Source of the DNA: a virus
DNA: 62,836 nucleotides
IMG/VR virus record: IMGVR_UViG_3300036671_000167
Span: 1-62,836 of that record
Direction: 5' to 3' (one strand)
In this document: positions 51,101 to 59,419 of the stretch, in pieces
Layout of the letters: every line of letters begins with the position of its first letter
Position numbering within the stretch: the first letter of the stretch is position 1
The notes under the pieces: generated by a model
Told to the model about the DNA's origin: nothing
Databases searched by the model: none
What the model saw: the letters and a program-made list of their open reading frames with translations, nothing else
Translations under genes and position numbers: made by a program

Positions 51101-51438
51101 ACCCATTTGAGTACATTGATCCAGAGTTTTCGTCTACAAAAAATGAGGAGCAGGTAGCATTTGAATCTACATGGATTCAAAAAGAATCAGAGGCTAAAGC
51201 TCTTTCAGATTGGATGAGAACACAATGGTCTAAACAACAAACTGTTTTATCTCTAGATATATTTCCAAACCCATTAATAGAAACTGGAGATATTGTAGAG
51301 ATATCTTACCCAAGTAACCTAGTATATTCAACAGAGGATGTAGGTCAGGTATCTGGCAAATATATAGTCTTGGATATTGAGCAAGGGTACAGTCAGTCGC
51401 CATCAACAAAAATAGTTTGTAGGTCGATTTATGTTTAA
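48142..51438 (+). CDS. Baseplate hub / tail-tip protein (1098 aa)
   Basis: The start is ATG 48142 (MQTVSPTTLDKINQS), chosen because of GGAAG upstream and the TAATG overlap with the previous stop; a TTG 33 bases earlier is unlikely. The region FYIDSFTISEFGDIDIQGLD, then QAIIRRLLDGVGF and WQHIQDLCRDTQMIATFDNY resembles gp27/gp44-type hub domains of phage tips. A LamG-like domain follows in the middle and a hub-type domain at the end (PLIETGDIVEISYPS). It would form the ring closing the tail. Confidence 0.7.
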   Translation: MQTVSPTTLDKINQSTSYSMSGGCWLEYNMNDLIDGAKITSPVETASKTDPVTGKVYYPFKKLFPLTNIIDPRRPAVAGINYFINNPSVTQTIPKYNVSGDLKTRIYFSSSKLQYKFWLSPQALGTSLSNCNFTVEYPAAKTAVTNNIVVKFETSYSKPTVWTIEVENHAGVKTTISTNGVVPDDGVFNLYYNGSTWSTTKFLSPAIPFNIKKIIITVTSINTANSFLGVIEVSARYIQDVSDRIVAFQISKMSSDDSAGIVPVGIVTSNALTLNLEGFDRKGIEYDKTKTFDKSNINLYKNVKVMPFNIIGSDTIPQGVFYIDSFTISEFGDIDIQGLDGAKFLQEIIAPDIVIQNAPSQAIIRRLLDGVGFTSYNFNTYGKNNLSVVDSATIVPLYWFTDDTKTVWQHIQDLCRDTQMIATFDNYDKLQFYPRDYLFDKERPSSFKLRSEKKSSNLPNIISLTKETVPSVKAAKVIYTPIISTNYTGASDNLYVSPPSALGAAALQETLNASAPVDLVNDPTAKLGTISLSPITVYSGLTDTSFYNKSGYFLINKEIIEYDAIQFQYKPISAPNTIVNKWITSDSDIAKFLGESVIGSFKPTLKYRIKERNAFDATGKGIGVGDSHEVSLDSIKSLWSGSKVNIPTAKSVTKTNTLEQSIFSLQETDGSAKKISRSLLKIVVPPKSDYYYYATTTSEPFAAEQYFSIGTAMFFKLATDSNGRITGEQSVSAGLGIGLSANNLDGYILKMSTSQNVANKGLSSRDVQLVKIKNGIETPISDTQKTEDNSITGVSGGELYRIEVKVSQSVGKRIFKIKFNNTTITATDTSVGNESITMTNKVGLIGISGESAFDYIYTSVLSKDDFLKPSSYDNYGSYIGAATSLKNIFGDFLASGTSSSTAKAPWVQEFGPVAREIKKISTRYATRPGFVKYPQIILNPNVSLLGYNATSFGIDAYILNNTGTFVDLADGGEKSFIVVGETIAPLDPFEYIDPEFSSTKNEEQVAFESTWIQKESEAKALSDWMRTQWSKQQTVLSLDIFPNPLIETGDIVEISYPSNLVYSTEDVGQVSGKYIVLDIEQGYSQSPSTKIVCRSIYV

Positions 51439-51443
51439 CGAAA

Positions 51444-51452
51444 TGGTAGAAT
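51444..51452 (+). promoter_or_regulatory. Leaderless promoter of tail-tip genes
   Basis: TGG-TAGAAT ends exactly 6 bases before the ATG at 51459. Confidence 0.55.
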
Positions 51453-51458
51453 CTTAAT

Positions 51459-51881
51459 ATGGTAAATAAGAAAAACCCAAAAATTGGTAATGCTCAGGTA
51501 GCAGGTGGAGTAAAGGTTCAACTACCACTAGACTCTGATTTAATTGGTATATTAAAAACAGATCAATATGATTTAGTAAATCTATATACTGGTGCCACAA
51601 ATAAGACTTATGTTGAAAGTGTTCCTGGAGATGAAAATCTAGAAGATCTAGAAAATCTAAACAATTCAGATGAACCTAAAGATCCAGAGGTAGTTCCACT
51701 ACCATCGCCAAACTTAGAAGATATTACTTTAATAGGAAAAACTGGAGCTAGATACTCATCTGGTCAAACAATATTAGACCCAGACATATACTACGATTCG
51801 AATAACAATAGATTCTTAAAAGTAAAATTTGAAGTAAAAAATAGTGCAGGAGATTTAGTGACAGGTGTGATTATAATATGA
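51459..51881 (+). CDS. Small tail-tip protein (140 aa)
   Basis: The 140 aa start MVNKKNPKIGNAQVAGGVKV; the middle is acidic (DENLEDLENLNNSDEPKDPE) and the end forms a beta strand region (RFLKVKFEVKNSAGDLVTGV). Leaderless start. It overlaps the next gene at ATGA. It is probably a connector in the tail tip. Function not recognised. Confidence 0.55.
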   Translation: MVNKKNPKIGNAQVAGGVKVQLPLDSDLIGILKTDQYDLVNLYTGATNKTYVESVPGDENLEDLENLNNSDEPKDPEVVPLPSPNLEDITLIGKTGARYSSGQTILDPDIYYDSNNNRFLKVKFEVKNSAGDLVTGVIII

Positions 51882-52762
51882 TAACAAAATTTGGTAAAAG
51901 ATTTATAACTTCTTACCTATCTAATGGATTAAACTTTAACCAAAAAGATATTGCAGTAGGCATAGGTCCTCAAGCTGAAAATGACAACGACAAAGACATG
52001 CAGTTTGAGTTTTACAGATCAGGTGTTTTTTTAGGAAGCTCCGACATACAAACAAATACATCTACTGGAGAAACAACCTACTCAATAGTTTATAAAACTA
52101 CTCTGCCTCCAGACGTAGAAGGTATTATTTCAGAGATAGGTCTATTCCCTACAGCAAATCTTCAAAATACAGACTATTCATCTCAGTATATATCGTCCTT
52201 TGAAAATGTTTCTTCTTGGTATGATGAAAATGGAGACCAACCTGCTTTGGCTTTATCTCCAGCTCCAAGGATTGGATCATCTTATTTTATCGTATCCGCT
52301 TTGTCTAATTCATCAAAATCATATAGCCTAGATACAATATTTGATATTTCTGGTTATGGAGTAAATGATGGATTAACTATTGCTTTTAGGCAACAAGATT
52401 TAAACCTAGACTATATTTATGTTAGGTTTTATAGCTCTCCCACGAATTACAAAGAAATAAGATTTAATTCCGATACAACAGTAGGAAATAAAATTATTAA
52501 AAAACCCTTGTCTGATTTATTTAACTCTGGATTTTTTTCTGGCTCAGTTGATTTTTCTTTAATTACAAGAATAGAAGTTGGCGCCAAAGCAAAAAATACT
52601 GGTACCTGCATTATATTGCTAGATGGATTAAGGCTAAACGATGAAGACTCGTACAATACTCAATATGGATTAATAAGTAGATCAGTTTTGTCCACTCCAA
52701 TAGTAAAAGCACTAGGTGTTGAGATGGACATAGAATATAAAATTAATTTAGGGTTTTTATAA
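51878..52762 (+). CDS. Minor tail protein (294 aa)
   Basis: The 294 aa begin MITKFGKRFITSYLSNGLNF, then KDIAVGIGPQAENDNDKDMQ, a pattern that I associate with minor tail proteins next to fibre adaptors. A jelly-roll carbohydrate-binding-like middle (SYSLDTIFDISGYGVNDGLT) follows. It overlaps the next gene by TAATG. Likely part of the tail tip. Confidence 0.55.
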   Translation: MITKFGKRFITSYLSNGLNFNQKDIAVGIGPQAENDNDKDMQFEFYRSGVFLGSSDIQTNTSTGETTYSIVYKTTLPPDVEGIISEIGLFPTANLQNTDYSSQYISSFENVSSWYDENGDQPALALSPAPRIGSSYFIVSALSNSSKSYSLDTIFDISGYGVNDGLTIAFRQQDLNLDYIYVRFYSSPTNYKEIRFNSDTTVGNKIIKKPLSDLFNSGFFSGSVDFSLITRIEVGAKAKNTGTCIILLDGLRLNDEDSYNTQYGLISRSVLSTPIVKALGVEMDIEYKINLGFL

Positions 52763-55566
52763 TGGTTTTTAAAATATCTGCTTTAGACGGAGGAGAAAAC
52801 AATGTCCCTGCAGAACAACAAAGTAATCCTGCAATTGCTGCTTCAAAACAAACAGCAGGTTCTTTTATAGTAGAAAGATCTGGATTAAATGTAATAGCAA
52901 ATGGAGTGTACCCATTTTCTTTTGCTTATGCTTATCAGGATACAGAAAATCCATCTCAGGTTATATATGGACCAAGATCAGCAAACTTTATATTTACTTT
53001 AGAGGTTCCAGATTTTACTATGCCAGTTACAAATTTAGTTGTTACCCCAGGGCTTTTGCTGTATGGCGTTAAGTGGGATGCAATAGATAAAAGCTTGGCC
53101 AACAATAAATGGTTTATTGATGCACAAATTTATGAAAGTTTGACTGGAACGTTTACTGGAGAAGAATATCTTGTTTGGAATGGTACTGGAAATTCAGCAA
53201 CAATATTAGTTTCAAATACAAACAATAGATGGATACGTGTAGACACAAGAGATCAGGACTATCATAAAAAAAGTGTTGTGTTTGGTCCATTTCAAGCTAC
53301 CGATCCAATTACAGTAGATACGGTTGGTCCTGAAAACGTTTCTTTAGTTACTACTAGTGGAGGAATAGACGCATCTGGAAGCATAGGATTTAATTCTTTT
53401 GCCTTAGTATCTTGGGCACCAGTTACAGGCGGCGGTATTAGAGGATATAGAATTAGGTTTACTAGTGATATTGGAGCATCCCCAGTATATTCATATGTTG
53501 ATTCTCCAGGAACTGGAACTTCATATAAAATTGCAGGGTTAGCAGCAGGGGCTACATATAAAATAGCAGTTGCTACATATGACGAGTACAATAACATATC
53601 ATCTTCATATATTTCTGGAGGAAATGTTGTTTCATCAGGCACTCCTTATATTGGAACTAACGTAACAACTACTGGATATTTTGGTGCAAGTTCAACGGGT
53701 GACATAGGAATGTTTAAGTTTGGATATGGCGTAGAGCCTGGCAAAAGAGGACTCTCCTTCAATGCAAACAATTACTGGTACATAGACTCTAATCAGTCAG
53801 CTTTGCTTAAAGTAGGAGGAAGTACGTCCAATTACATTTCTTGGGACGGAACTAAATTTACTGTAGATGGGGATGTAAATGCTAAAGGCGGAACTTTTAG
53901 TGGTAATATCTTTATGTCTACAACAGGAGCTTCTATATATAACGGAACAATAGATAATGCTACTGGAAATTTAACTGGGAACGGATTTGCACTTAACTCA
54001 ACTGGATTAAAAGTTGCAAGTGGAACAAACTCAGTAACACTTTCAGCAGCAACTGGAACAATAACTGCAAATGCTGGAGCTATTGCGGGATGGAATTTAA
54101 GTGGCACCACGCTATCTAAAAACAATGTTATTTTAGACAGCACTGGCTTTATACAATTAGGAGCAAACGCAACAACAGCATTTTATTTACATAATGGATA
54201 CCCATTTGCTTCTTCTACTTGGCTTGCATGGGCAGGAAACAATATTCCAGATGCAAATGCAAAATTTAGAGTTAGATCCGATGGAACGCTTTTTGTGAAT
54301 GGTGCGGTATTTGGCTCAGGAACAACAATTTCTGGATATGCAACTACTGATCAACTAACAACAACTAATACAAATTTAACAACAACTAATACAAATTTAA
54401 CAACAACTAATACAAATGTGACAGCAGCAAACAATGCTATATCTACAAAACTAACAAAAAGCACTAGCACAATAACAGACTCTAATAATAATATAACTGC
54501 AATAAATTCAGCGGGAATTACTGTATTTTCTAATGGTAATGCTAATGCAGCGGCTCCAGGGACTGGAGCAAGAGTTGTTATGAATAGTGCTGGAATAGCA
54601 GCATACAATTCTTTAAATCAATCAACATTTTCTATAGACGCTTTTAATGGAAGCGCAACATTTAAAGGAGATATAACTGGAGCCTCTGGTGTATTTAGTG
54701 GAGCTGTAAGACTTGTTTCTGGAACAAAAACTACAGTACTAGGTAGTGATGCTACGCTTAGACTAACAGATAGTTCATCTGAATTTTTATCAGGAGGGGC
54801 AATTACTGTTACTTCTGCCGCACAAAGTTTAACCATTGGTTCCTCTGCATTACTTTTTAACAGTAATTCAGGACTTTTTACAAATACTAGTTTCGGCGGC
54901 TATGGAGAGAATGACCTTATATTAACTCCACAAAATGGCGCTGATCTTTATCTTGGCGGTTATAGCCAAAGTGGAAAGATTTATTCAAATAGACCAATAA
55001 TTAACTGGTATTATTCTATATCTGCTGGATTTGCTACTTCCACGCCGTCTGATCCAAATACTAGTGCGTCATTAAACCCTAATGGATCTATGGTTACAAA
55101 AAGAACTGATGGGCCTGCAGGTTGGTTTGGAAGATATGCAACAAGCGGAACAGTAGAAGCTATTAGATTCATGTACTCATCAAGTTTTAATAGTATGTCT
55201 GATGCTGGAGGCATAAATATAAGTACTGGGACTCCTTCTTTTAGAGGTCCTTCAGATTATAGACTAAAAGACAATATACAAGATTACTCTGGCGGGCTTG
55301 AAAAAATTAATATGGCTAAAGTAAGAACCTTTATTATGAAATCAGACTCTGAGCGTAACACTCAGATAGGTTTTATTGCACACGAGTTTGCCGAACCGTT
55401 TCCAGATTTTGTGCAGGGAGCAAAAGATGGGGTAGATGAAAATGGAGATCCAGATTATCAATCAGTCATGACAACAAATCTAATTCCATATATTGTTTCA
55501 GCAATACAAGAGATTAGCTCTGCCCTAACATCTATTTCTGCCAGGCTTGACGTACTTGAATCATAA
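52762..55566 (+). CDS. Tail fibre / central tip protein with FnIII and S74 domains (934 aa)
   Basis: Residues about 190-290 form an FnIII domain (TVGPENVSLVTTSGG...AGLAAGATYKIAVATYDEYN). A long beta-helix-like region with TVDGDVNAKGGTFSGNI repeats follows, a TTTNTNL repeat near residue 533, and a C-terminal Peptidase_S74 chaperone (SDYRLKDNIQDY, then IGFIAHEFAEPFP and a helical end). The chaperone trimerises and cleaves itself. It is the second S74 fibre in the window and probably the main tip fibre. Confidence 0.8.
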   Translation: MVFKISALDGGENNVPAEQQSNPAIAASKQTAGSFIVERSGLNVIANGVYPFSFAYAYQDTENPSQVIYGPRSANFIFTLEVPDFTMPVTNLVVTPGLLLYGVKWDAIDKSLANNKWFIDAQIYESLTGTFTGEEYLVWNGTGNSATILVSNTNNRWIRVDTRDQDYHKKSVVFGPFQATDPITVDTVGPENVSLVTTSGGIDASGSIGFNSFALVSWAPVTGGGIRGYRIRFTSDIGASPVYSYVDSPGTGTSYKIAGLAAGATYKIAVATYDEYNNISSSYISGGNVVSSGTPYIGTNVTTTGYFGASSTGDIGMFKFGYGVEPGKRGLSFNANNYWYIDSNQSALLKVGGSTSNYISWDGTKFTVDGDVNAKGGTFSGNIFMSTTGASIYNGTIDNATGNLTGNGFALNSTGLKVASGTNSVTLSAATGTITANAGAIAGWNLSGTTLSKNNVILDSTGFIQLGANATTAFYLHNGYPFASSTWLAWAGNNIPDANAKFRVRSDGTLFVNGAVFGSGTTISGYATTDQLTTTNTNLTTTNTNLTTTNTNVTAANNAISTKLTKSTSTITDSNNNITAINSAGITVFSNGNANAAAPGTGARVVMNSAGIAAYNSLNQSTFSIDAFNGSATFKGDITGASGVFSGAVRLVSGTKTTVLGSDATLRLTDSSSEFLSGGAITVTSAAQSLTIGSSALLFNSNSGLFTNTSFGGYGENDLILTPQNGADLYLGGYSQSGKIYSNRPIINWYYSISAGFATSTPSDPNTSASLNPNGSMVTKRTDGPAGWFGRYATSGTVEAIRFMYSSSFNSMSDAGGINISTGTPSFRGPSDYRLKDNIQDYSGGLEKINMAKVRTFIMKSDSERNTQIGFIAHEFAEPFPDFVQGAKDGVDENGDPDYQSVMTTNLIPYIVSAIQEISSALTSISARLDVLES

Positions 55567-55599
55567 TGGTATTCTTAATTAAATCAAAAAGGAGATATA

Positions 55600-55746
55600 A
55601 TGGATAAATTAGAACTAGTAGTACAAGCTTTACAAGAACGCATAGGCCAACTAGTCTCACAATATGAGACTCATGTTGCAATTCTTCGTGCTGAAATCAC
55701 ACAGCTTCAAGAAACACAAAAAAATATGGAGTCTGAGGAGAAATAG
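55600..55746 (+). CDS. 48-aa coiled-coil protein
   Basis: The 48 aa (MDKLELVVQALQERIGQLVS...ESEEK) are a near-perfect heptad coiled coil. AAGGAGATATA gives a good ribosome binding site. The next gene starts directly after the stop. It may be a small tail-tip trimerisation element. Too short for assignment. Confidence 0.65.
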   Translation: MDKLELVVQALQERIGQLVSQYETHVAILRAEITQLQETQKNMESEEK

Positions 55747-56157
55747 ATGGCAGCACAACTAGAACCAATGCAGATAAATGATGGGGACCCTATTACCTCA
55801 GAAGTAATGAGAAGTATTATAGCCAACATCAATACAATTAATAAGCTATCAAATGCAACATTTGAAACTGGCGGATCAGAAAATGCACCAGTTACTAAAA
55901 GCATTAAATCTAGCAGACTTAAGGTTCCAGTAAATACTGCAGGTACAGGCAAGGCAACAGTAACATTTGATGCACCTTTTAATGCTCAGCCAAATATAAC
56001 ATGCACCATATGGCAAGCAAGCACTGCAAACTTTTTAAAGCATAAATATCTTCCAGTAGTTACATCTCTAACAGCTTCTGGATTTACAATAAGCATGCTT
56101 CCAATTGGAGCAACCTCAAACGGGGAAGTAAATGTTCAATGGATTGCTGTAGGATAA
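55747..56157 (+). CDS. H-type-lectin-like receptor-binding protein (136 aa)
   Basis: The 136 aa have an N-terminal helix (EVMRSIIANINTINKLSN) and a C-terminal beta-sandwich with ATVTFDAPFNAQPNITCTIW and SGFTISMLPIG, like H-type lectin domains of phage tips. GTAG and GxPQ-type loops are absent. It may bind glycan receptors. It ends the structural module. Confidence 0.6.
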   Translation: MAAQLEPMQINDGDPITSEVMRSIIANINTINKLSNATFETGGSENAPVTKSIKSSRLKVPVNTAGTGKATVTFDAPFNAQPNITCTIWQASTANFLKHKYLPVVTSLTASGFTISMLPIGATSNGEVNVQWIAVG

Positions 56158-56166
56158 TATAAAGTA

Positions 56167-56194
56167 TTGACAATCTAAACCCATATGCTACAAT
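56167..56194 (+). promoter_or_regulatory. Strong promoter of the replication module
   Basis: TTGACA, 16 bases, TACAAT (TGC before the -10). The start near 56201 places a perfect palindrome at the 5' end of the message. Confidence 0.75.
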
Positions 56195-56206
56195 TTGATG
56201 TAGCGT

Positions 56207-56232
56207 ATAGGCCATGAATATTCATGGCCTAT
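56207..56232 (+). other. 26-bp palindrome at the 5' end of the replication mRNA
   Basis: ATAGGCCATGAAT/ATTCATGGCCTAT is a perfect inverted repeat with no spacer. As RNA it would form a hairpin of about 11 bp within 10 bases of the 5' end, before the ribosome binding site (GAGGAA). It may protect the message, act as operator, or attenuate. There is no U-tract. Confidence 0.55.
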
Positions 56233-56248
56233 TAACATTGAGGAAATA

Positions 56249-57049
56249 ATGTCTAACGATTTAAAATGGATGCTCTCATCTGATCAGCAATTCCCCTATC
56301 AAGATGATAAAATGATTGAGCTTTGGTTTAAGGTTATGAAGTGGTTTAAGCCAGATGTTGTAGACTACCTTGGTGATACAGATGATCAAGCATGTTATAG
56401 TAAATATACTGAAGGGCGTTCTGCAGAATTTATGCAACTTCACAAAGATGATAGTCGTGATTTAATTGTTCCAATGATGCGACATGAAGCAAAAGGCGCA
56501 CGAGATTTTTATGCAAAGACAAGAGAAATGCTTCCACAAGCTCAATTGTTTTCTGCTTTAGGAAATCACGACATCAGAATATTTGATTATATTGACAAGA
56601 AGCTTCCAGATTATGCAAAAGAAGTAACACCAGAAGCTTTGTGGAGTTTAGATTCTTTAGGCTACGATTATATATTTTATGATGCACTTCCAAAGCGTCG
56701 TTTTGGAGACATTCACGTCCACCACGGACTTTCAATTGCAGCAGGTGGATCAGTAAAAAAAGATATGGAAGACATGCAGGTATCTTTAATTAGAGGACAC
56801 TCTCATAGAATTGCTTCTCATATGGTAACTTATGAACTCAGAAACAATGGACAAGGAGAAGTTCTTCGTGGATATGAGATTGGTCACATGTGTGATGAAA
56901 AGGGTCCAGGCATGAAGTATACTCAGCACCATGATTGGCAAAAAGGATTTGCGGTTGCTCATATTGTTAATGACTATCCACACATTCAGATGATTCATGT
57001 TTCCCCAGATTACTCATGCGTAGTAGATGGAAAAGTATTTCAAGTATGA
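56249..57049 (+). CDS. Calcineurin-like metallophosphoesterase
   Basis: The product is 266 aa. Motifs in order: SSDQQFP (D12-x-Q14), YLGDTDD, GNHD, a HHG segment and GHSHR, covering the five blocks of the superfamily. This fits a phosphatase or Mre11/SbcD-like nuclease. It is the first gene of the replication module behind a strong promoter, consistent with DNA processing or repair. The substrate is unknown. Confidence 0.85.
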   Translation: MSNDLKWMLSSDQQFPYQDDKMIELWFKVMKWFKPDVVDYLGDTDDQACYSKYTEGRSAEFMQLHKDDSRDLIVPMMRHEAKGARDFYAKTREMLPQAQLFSALGNHDIRIFDYIDKKLPDYAKEVTPEALWSLDSLGYDYIFYDALPKRRFGDIHVHHGLSIAAGGSVKKDMEDMQVSLIRGHSHRIASHMVTYELRNNGQGEVLRGYEIGHMCDEKGPGMKYTQHHDWQKGFAVAHIVNDYPHIQMIHVSPDYSCVVDGKVFQV

Positions 57050-57234
57050 TAACTTGTGATAAATGCAGAGGCAGAGTATTTGTAGATAGGGTATTCTCTC
57101 AAAAAATGCATATAGAGTTGTTTTGCATCATGTGCGGCAAGCGCTGGATGATGAATAAGAATACAAATAAGTTGGGAAAATGGCTGGAAAATATAGAAGA
57201 AGATCACTCAAAGCGATACGGTATTTCTTCTTAA
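57046..57234 (+). CDS. 62-aa zinc-ribbon protein
   Basis: Start at ATG 57046 (MITCDKCRGRVF), overlapping the previous stop (ATGA). CDKC and CIMC form a zinc ribbon; the rest is basic. It overlaps the next gene by 55 bases. It may be a DNA-binding accessory. An upstream in-frame start is unlikely. Confidence 0.6.
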   Translation: MITCDKCRGRVFVDRVFSQKMHIELFCIMCGKRWMMNKNTNKLGKWLENIEEDHSKRYGISS

Positions 57235-57662
57235 ACGAAAAGATACATAAAGTTTTAAGCTCTTCAAGAGCAAAAGACCAGTTGTTTGCGTGGTGTTATC
57301 CAGACAATAAAAGAGTTTTGTACCCATACTCTGAAGTAAATAAAAGCATGGGTAATGCCTATAGCATTGTTCAAGTAGGAAATATGCTTAACAAGCATAG
57401 AGTAACAATTCAAGATTATATTTTAGAGGAAAAAATTAAGACTCCTCAAAAAATTTATCCAATAGGCAATGAGCCAGGCCAAGGTTGGTATAAGTATATG
57501 TTTAGCGATAAGGATGTACTTGACTTACATGAGTATATTTTGGAGTCTGGGCATTCCAAAAATGTTCCATCTAAAGCTGAGCTATTAGCTCTTCTCAAAC
57601 ATAGTTTTATATTGTATACTAAGACAGACAGCGGGTTTGTACCAGTATGGAAGGCGGAGTAA
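57180..57662 (+). CDS. HTH-like protein (160 aa)
   Basis: The 160 aa have a central VQVGNMLNKHRVTIQDYILE segment that looks like a MerR/excisionase-type helix-turn-helix, and a C-terminal helical part. It could bind the origin or regulate the module. The start lies within the preceding gene and has only a weak ribosome binding site (GGGAAA). Function inferred. Confidence 0.5.
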   Translation: MAGKYRRRSLKAIRYFFLNEKIHKVLSSSRAKDQLFAWCYPDNKRVLYPYSEVNKSMGNAYSIVQVGNMLNKHRVTIQDYILEEKIKTPQKIYPIGNEPGQGWYKYMFSDKDVLDLHEYILESGHSKNVPSKAELLALLKHSFILYTKTDSGFVPVWKAE

Positions 57663-57865
57663 TGACAACAAGAGTTAAAGTAGATCTATCATTTACTAGA
57701 AATTTAGGTAACTATGAGAGCATTAAGATTGGCGTAGGCATTGAAGATGATGTTAGGCAGGGAGAAACAGTAGATGCTGCCACAGAAAGAATATACGCTT
57801 TTGTAGAAAGCAAGCTAATTCAAAAAACAAGTGAGGTAGAAGAAGAGCTTAAGAATGGCAAATAA
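57662..57865 (+). CDS. Conserved 67-aa phage protein
   Basis: From ATG 57662 (MTTRVKVDLSFTRNLGNYES), which overlaps the previous stop (TAATG) and has GGCGGAG upstream. IGVGIEDDVRQGETVDAATE and a helical C-terminus make a compact pattern that I have seen in actinophage replication modules, but the function is unknown to me. Coupled with neighbours. Confidence 0.6.
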   Translation: MTTRVKVDLSFTRNLGNYESIKIGVGIEDDVRQGETVDAATERIYAFVESKLIQKTSEVEEELKNGK

Positions 57866-58175
57866 TAAAGAGCCATATATCCTTATGACGCTTTATCAAA
57901 ACTTGTATAGAGATAAATATAATAAGCCAGCTACTTTAAATAAATTTAGAGAAAAATGGGCTATGCAGGATGTAATAGATAGCGTTGGATTTGATAAAGC
58001 CTCAGATCTATTAAGCTATTATTTTTCATTAGAAAAAACTGGCCACCCTCTACAGTTCTTCTATTATAACTTTGACAAAATGGATCAAGCTAGGATAGAA
58101 TTAAAAAAAGATTTTGAAACTCGTCGTTTACTGCGAGAGCATACTAAAAAAATGGTGGAAGAAGGCGGATTATGA
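57855..58175 (+). CDS. Hypothetical 106-aa protein before the helicase
   Basis: The 106 aa are helical and basic at the C-terminus (RRLLREHTKKMVEEGGL), with LYRDKYNKPATLNKFREKWA in the middle. It overlaps its neighbours by 11 and 4 bases. Its place directly before a DnaB-type helicase and its size recall helicase-loader or accessory proteins, but no ATPase motif is seen. Confidence 0.55.
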   Translation: MANNKEPYILMTLYQNLYRDKYNKPATLNKFREKWAMQDVIDSVGFDKASDLLSYYFSLEKTGHPLQFFYYNFDKMDQARIELKKDFETRRLLREHTKKMVEEGGL

Positions 58176-59419
58176 ATACAGAAGCTACGTTAATTTCTGC
58201 TATATGCAAGAATAAAGATATCAGCACAGTCATGGCTGAAAATGTAGATGAGTTATTTACCTCCCACGGAGATGTTTGGGATGGATTAAAATCCTATTAC
58301 AATAAGTTTAAGGCAATACCTGAAGTTGGAATACTGCAAGAAAAGTTTAAAGACTTTGAGCCAGATTTAAATGCTACTGCAGAAACAGCATACTATTTAG
58401 ATAATCTTAAGAATGAATTTCTTTCTCATAAACTAAAGAGTATTCTTATTCGAGGCGGCTCAATGCTAAAAGAAGATGTAGCCTCCAGAGTAATTGGAGA
58501 ATTGCAATCTCAGCTTTCTAGTTTAAACAAATATACTAATAACGTAAGAGACCTAGATGTAACTGATGCAGATAATGCAATTAAGCATTTAATGGCTCTG
58601 AAGGTCCGTACAGACGAGATGGGTGGCTCTCCAGGTATTAGGACAGGATTTCAGTCAATCGATTTAGCATACCCCACTGGAATGGCTCCAGGACACCTTA
58701 TCGTAGCCATTGGTTGGCCAGGAAGAGGAAAGACATGGTTTACCTCATATTTAGCTTGCAAAGCTTGGGAGCAAGGATTTAAGCCAATGATTGTTTCTCT
58801 TGAAATGACTCCAGAGAATATGCGTGATCGTATTTATACTATGCTTGGATCTGGTTTATTTAAGGCCAGTGATTTTTCTAAAGGCGATATTAATATTGAT
58901 GACTTCAGAACATGGTCTAGTAAAAAGTTTGCGGACAAGAATAAGTTTATTTTAGTTTCAAATGAAGGCTCTGGAAACGTAACTCCAAATGCTATTCAAG
59001 CTAAGATTGATCAGCATAAGCCAGACATTGTTATCCTTGATTACCATCAGCTATTTACAGATAATAATAATTCTAAGGCACCAACAGAACGCAATATGAA
59101 TATTTCTCGTGAGTTTAAAAACTTAGCGGTAAGAAACAATATTCCTATTATCGATATTACTGCTGCCACAGCAGATGATATTACAGATCAAGATAACCCT
59201 CCAATGATGAGTCAGGTTGCATGGTCTAAAGCAATTGAGTATGATGCAGATATGGCTATGGCTATTCATAAGTACAAGGGTACCGATATGATTGAAATTG
59301 TTTCTAGAAAAAATAGACATGGACATGACTTTGGAGTATTTTTAGATTGGGATATCAACAGAGGTATTGTCAAAGAAATTTATGAAAACCCTTTTGCCAA
59401 TGACGCACAAAAAAATTAA
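58172..59419 (+). CDS. DnaB-type replicative helicase
   Basis: The product is 415 aa. A short N-terminal helical domain is followed by a RecA-like core: Walker A GWPGRGKT (K187, T188), E211 after LSL, Walker B IVILD (D290) and a C-terminal SRKNRHG region. It unwinds DNA at the fork and works with the primase two genes downstream. It is shorter than bacterial DnaB, as in phage helicases. Starts by ATGA overlap. Confidence 0.85.
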   Translation: MNTEATLISAICKNKDISTVMAENVDELFTSHGDVWDGLKSYYNKFKAIPEVGILQEKFKDFEPDLNATAETAYYLDNLKNEFLSHKLKSILIRGGSMLKEDVASRVIGELQSQLSSLNKYTNNVRDLDVTDADNAIKHLMALKVRTDEMGGSPGIRTGFQSIDLAYPTGMAPGHLIVAIGWPGRGKTWFTSYLACKAWEQGFKPMIVSLEMTPENMRDRIYTMLGSGLFKASDFSKGDINIDDFRTWSSKKFADKNKFILVSNEGSGNVTPNAIQAKIDQHKPDIVILDYHQLFTDNNNSKAPTERNMNISREFKNLAVRNNIPIIDITAATADDITDQDNPPMMSQVAWSKAIEYDADMAMAIHKYKGTDMIEIVSRKNRHGHDFGVFLDWDINRGIVKEIYENPFANDAQKN

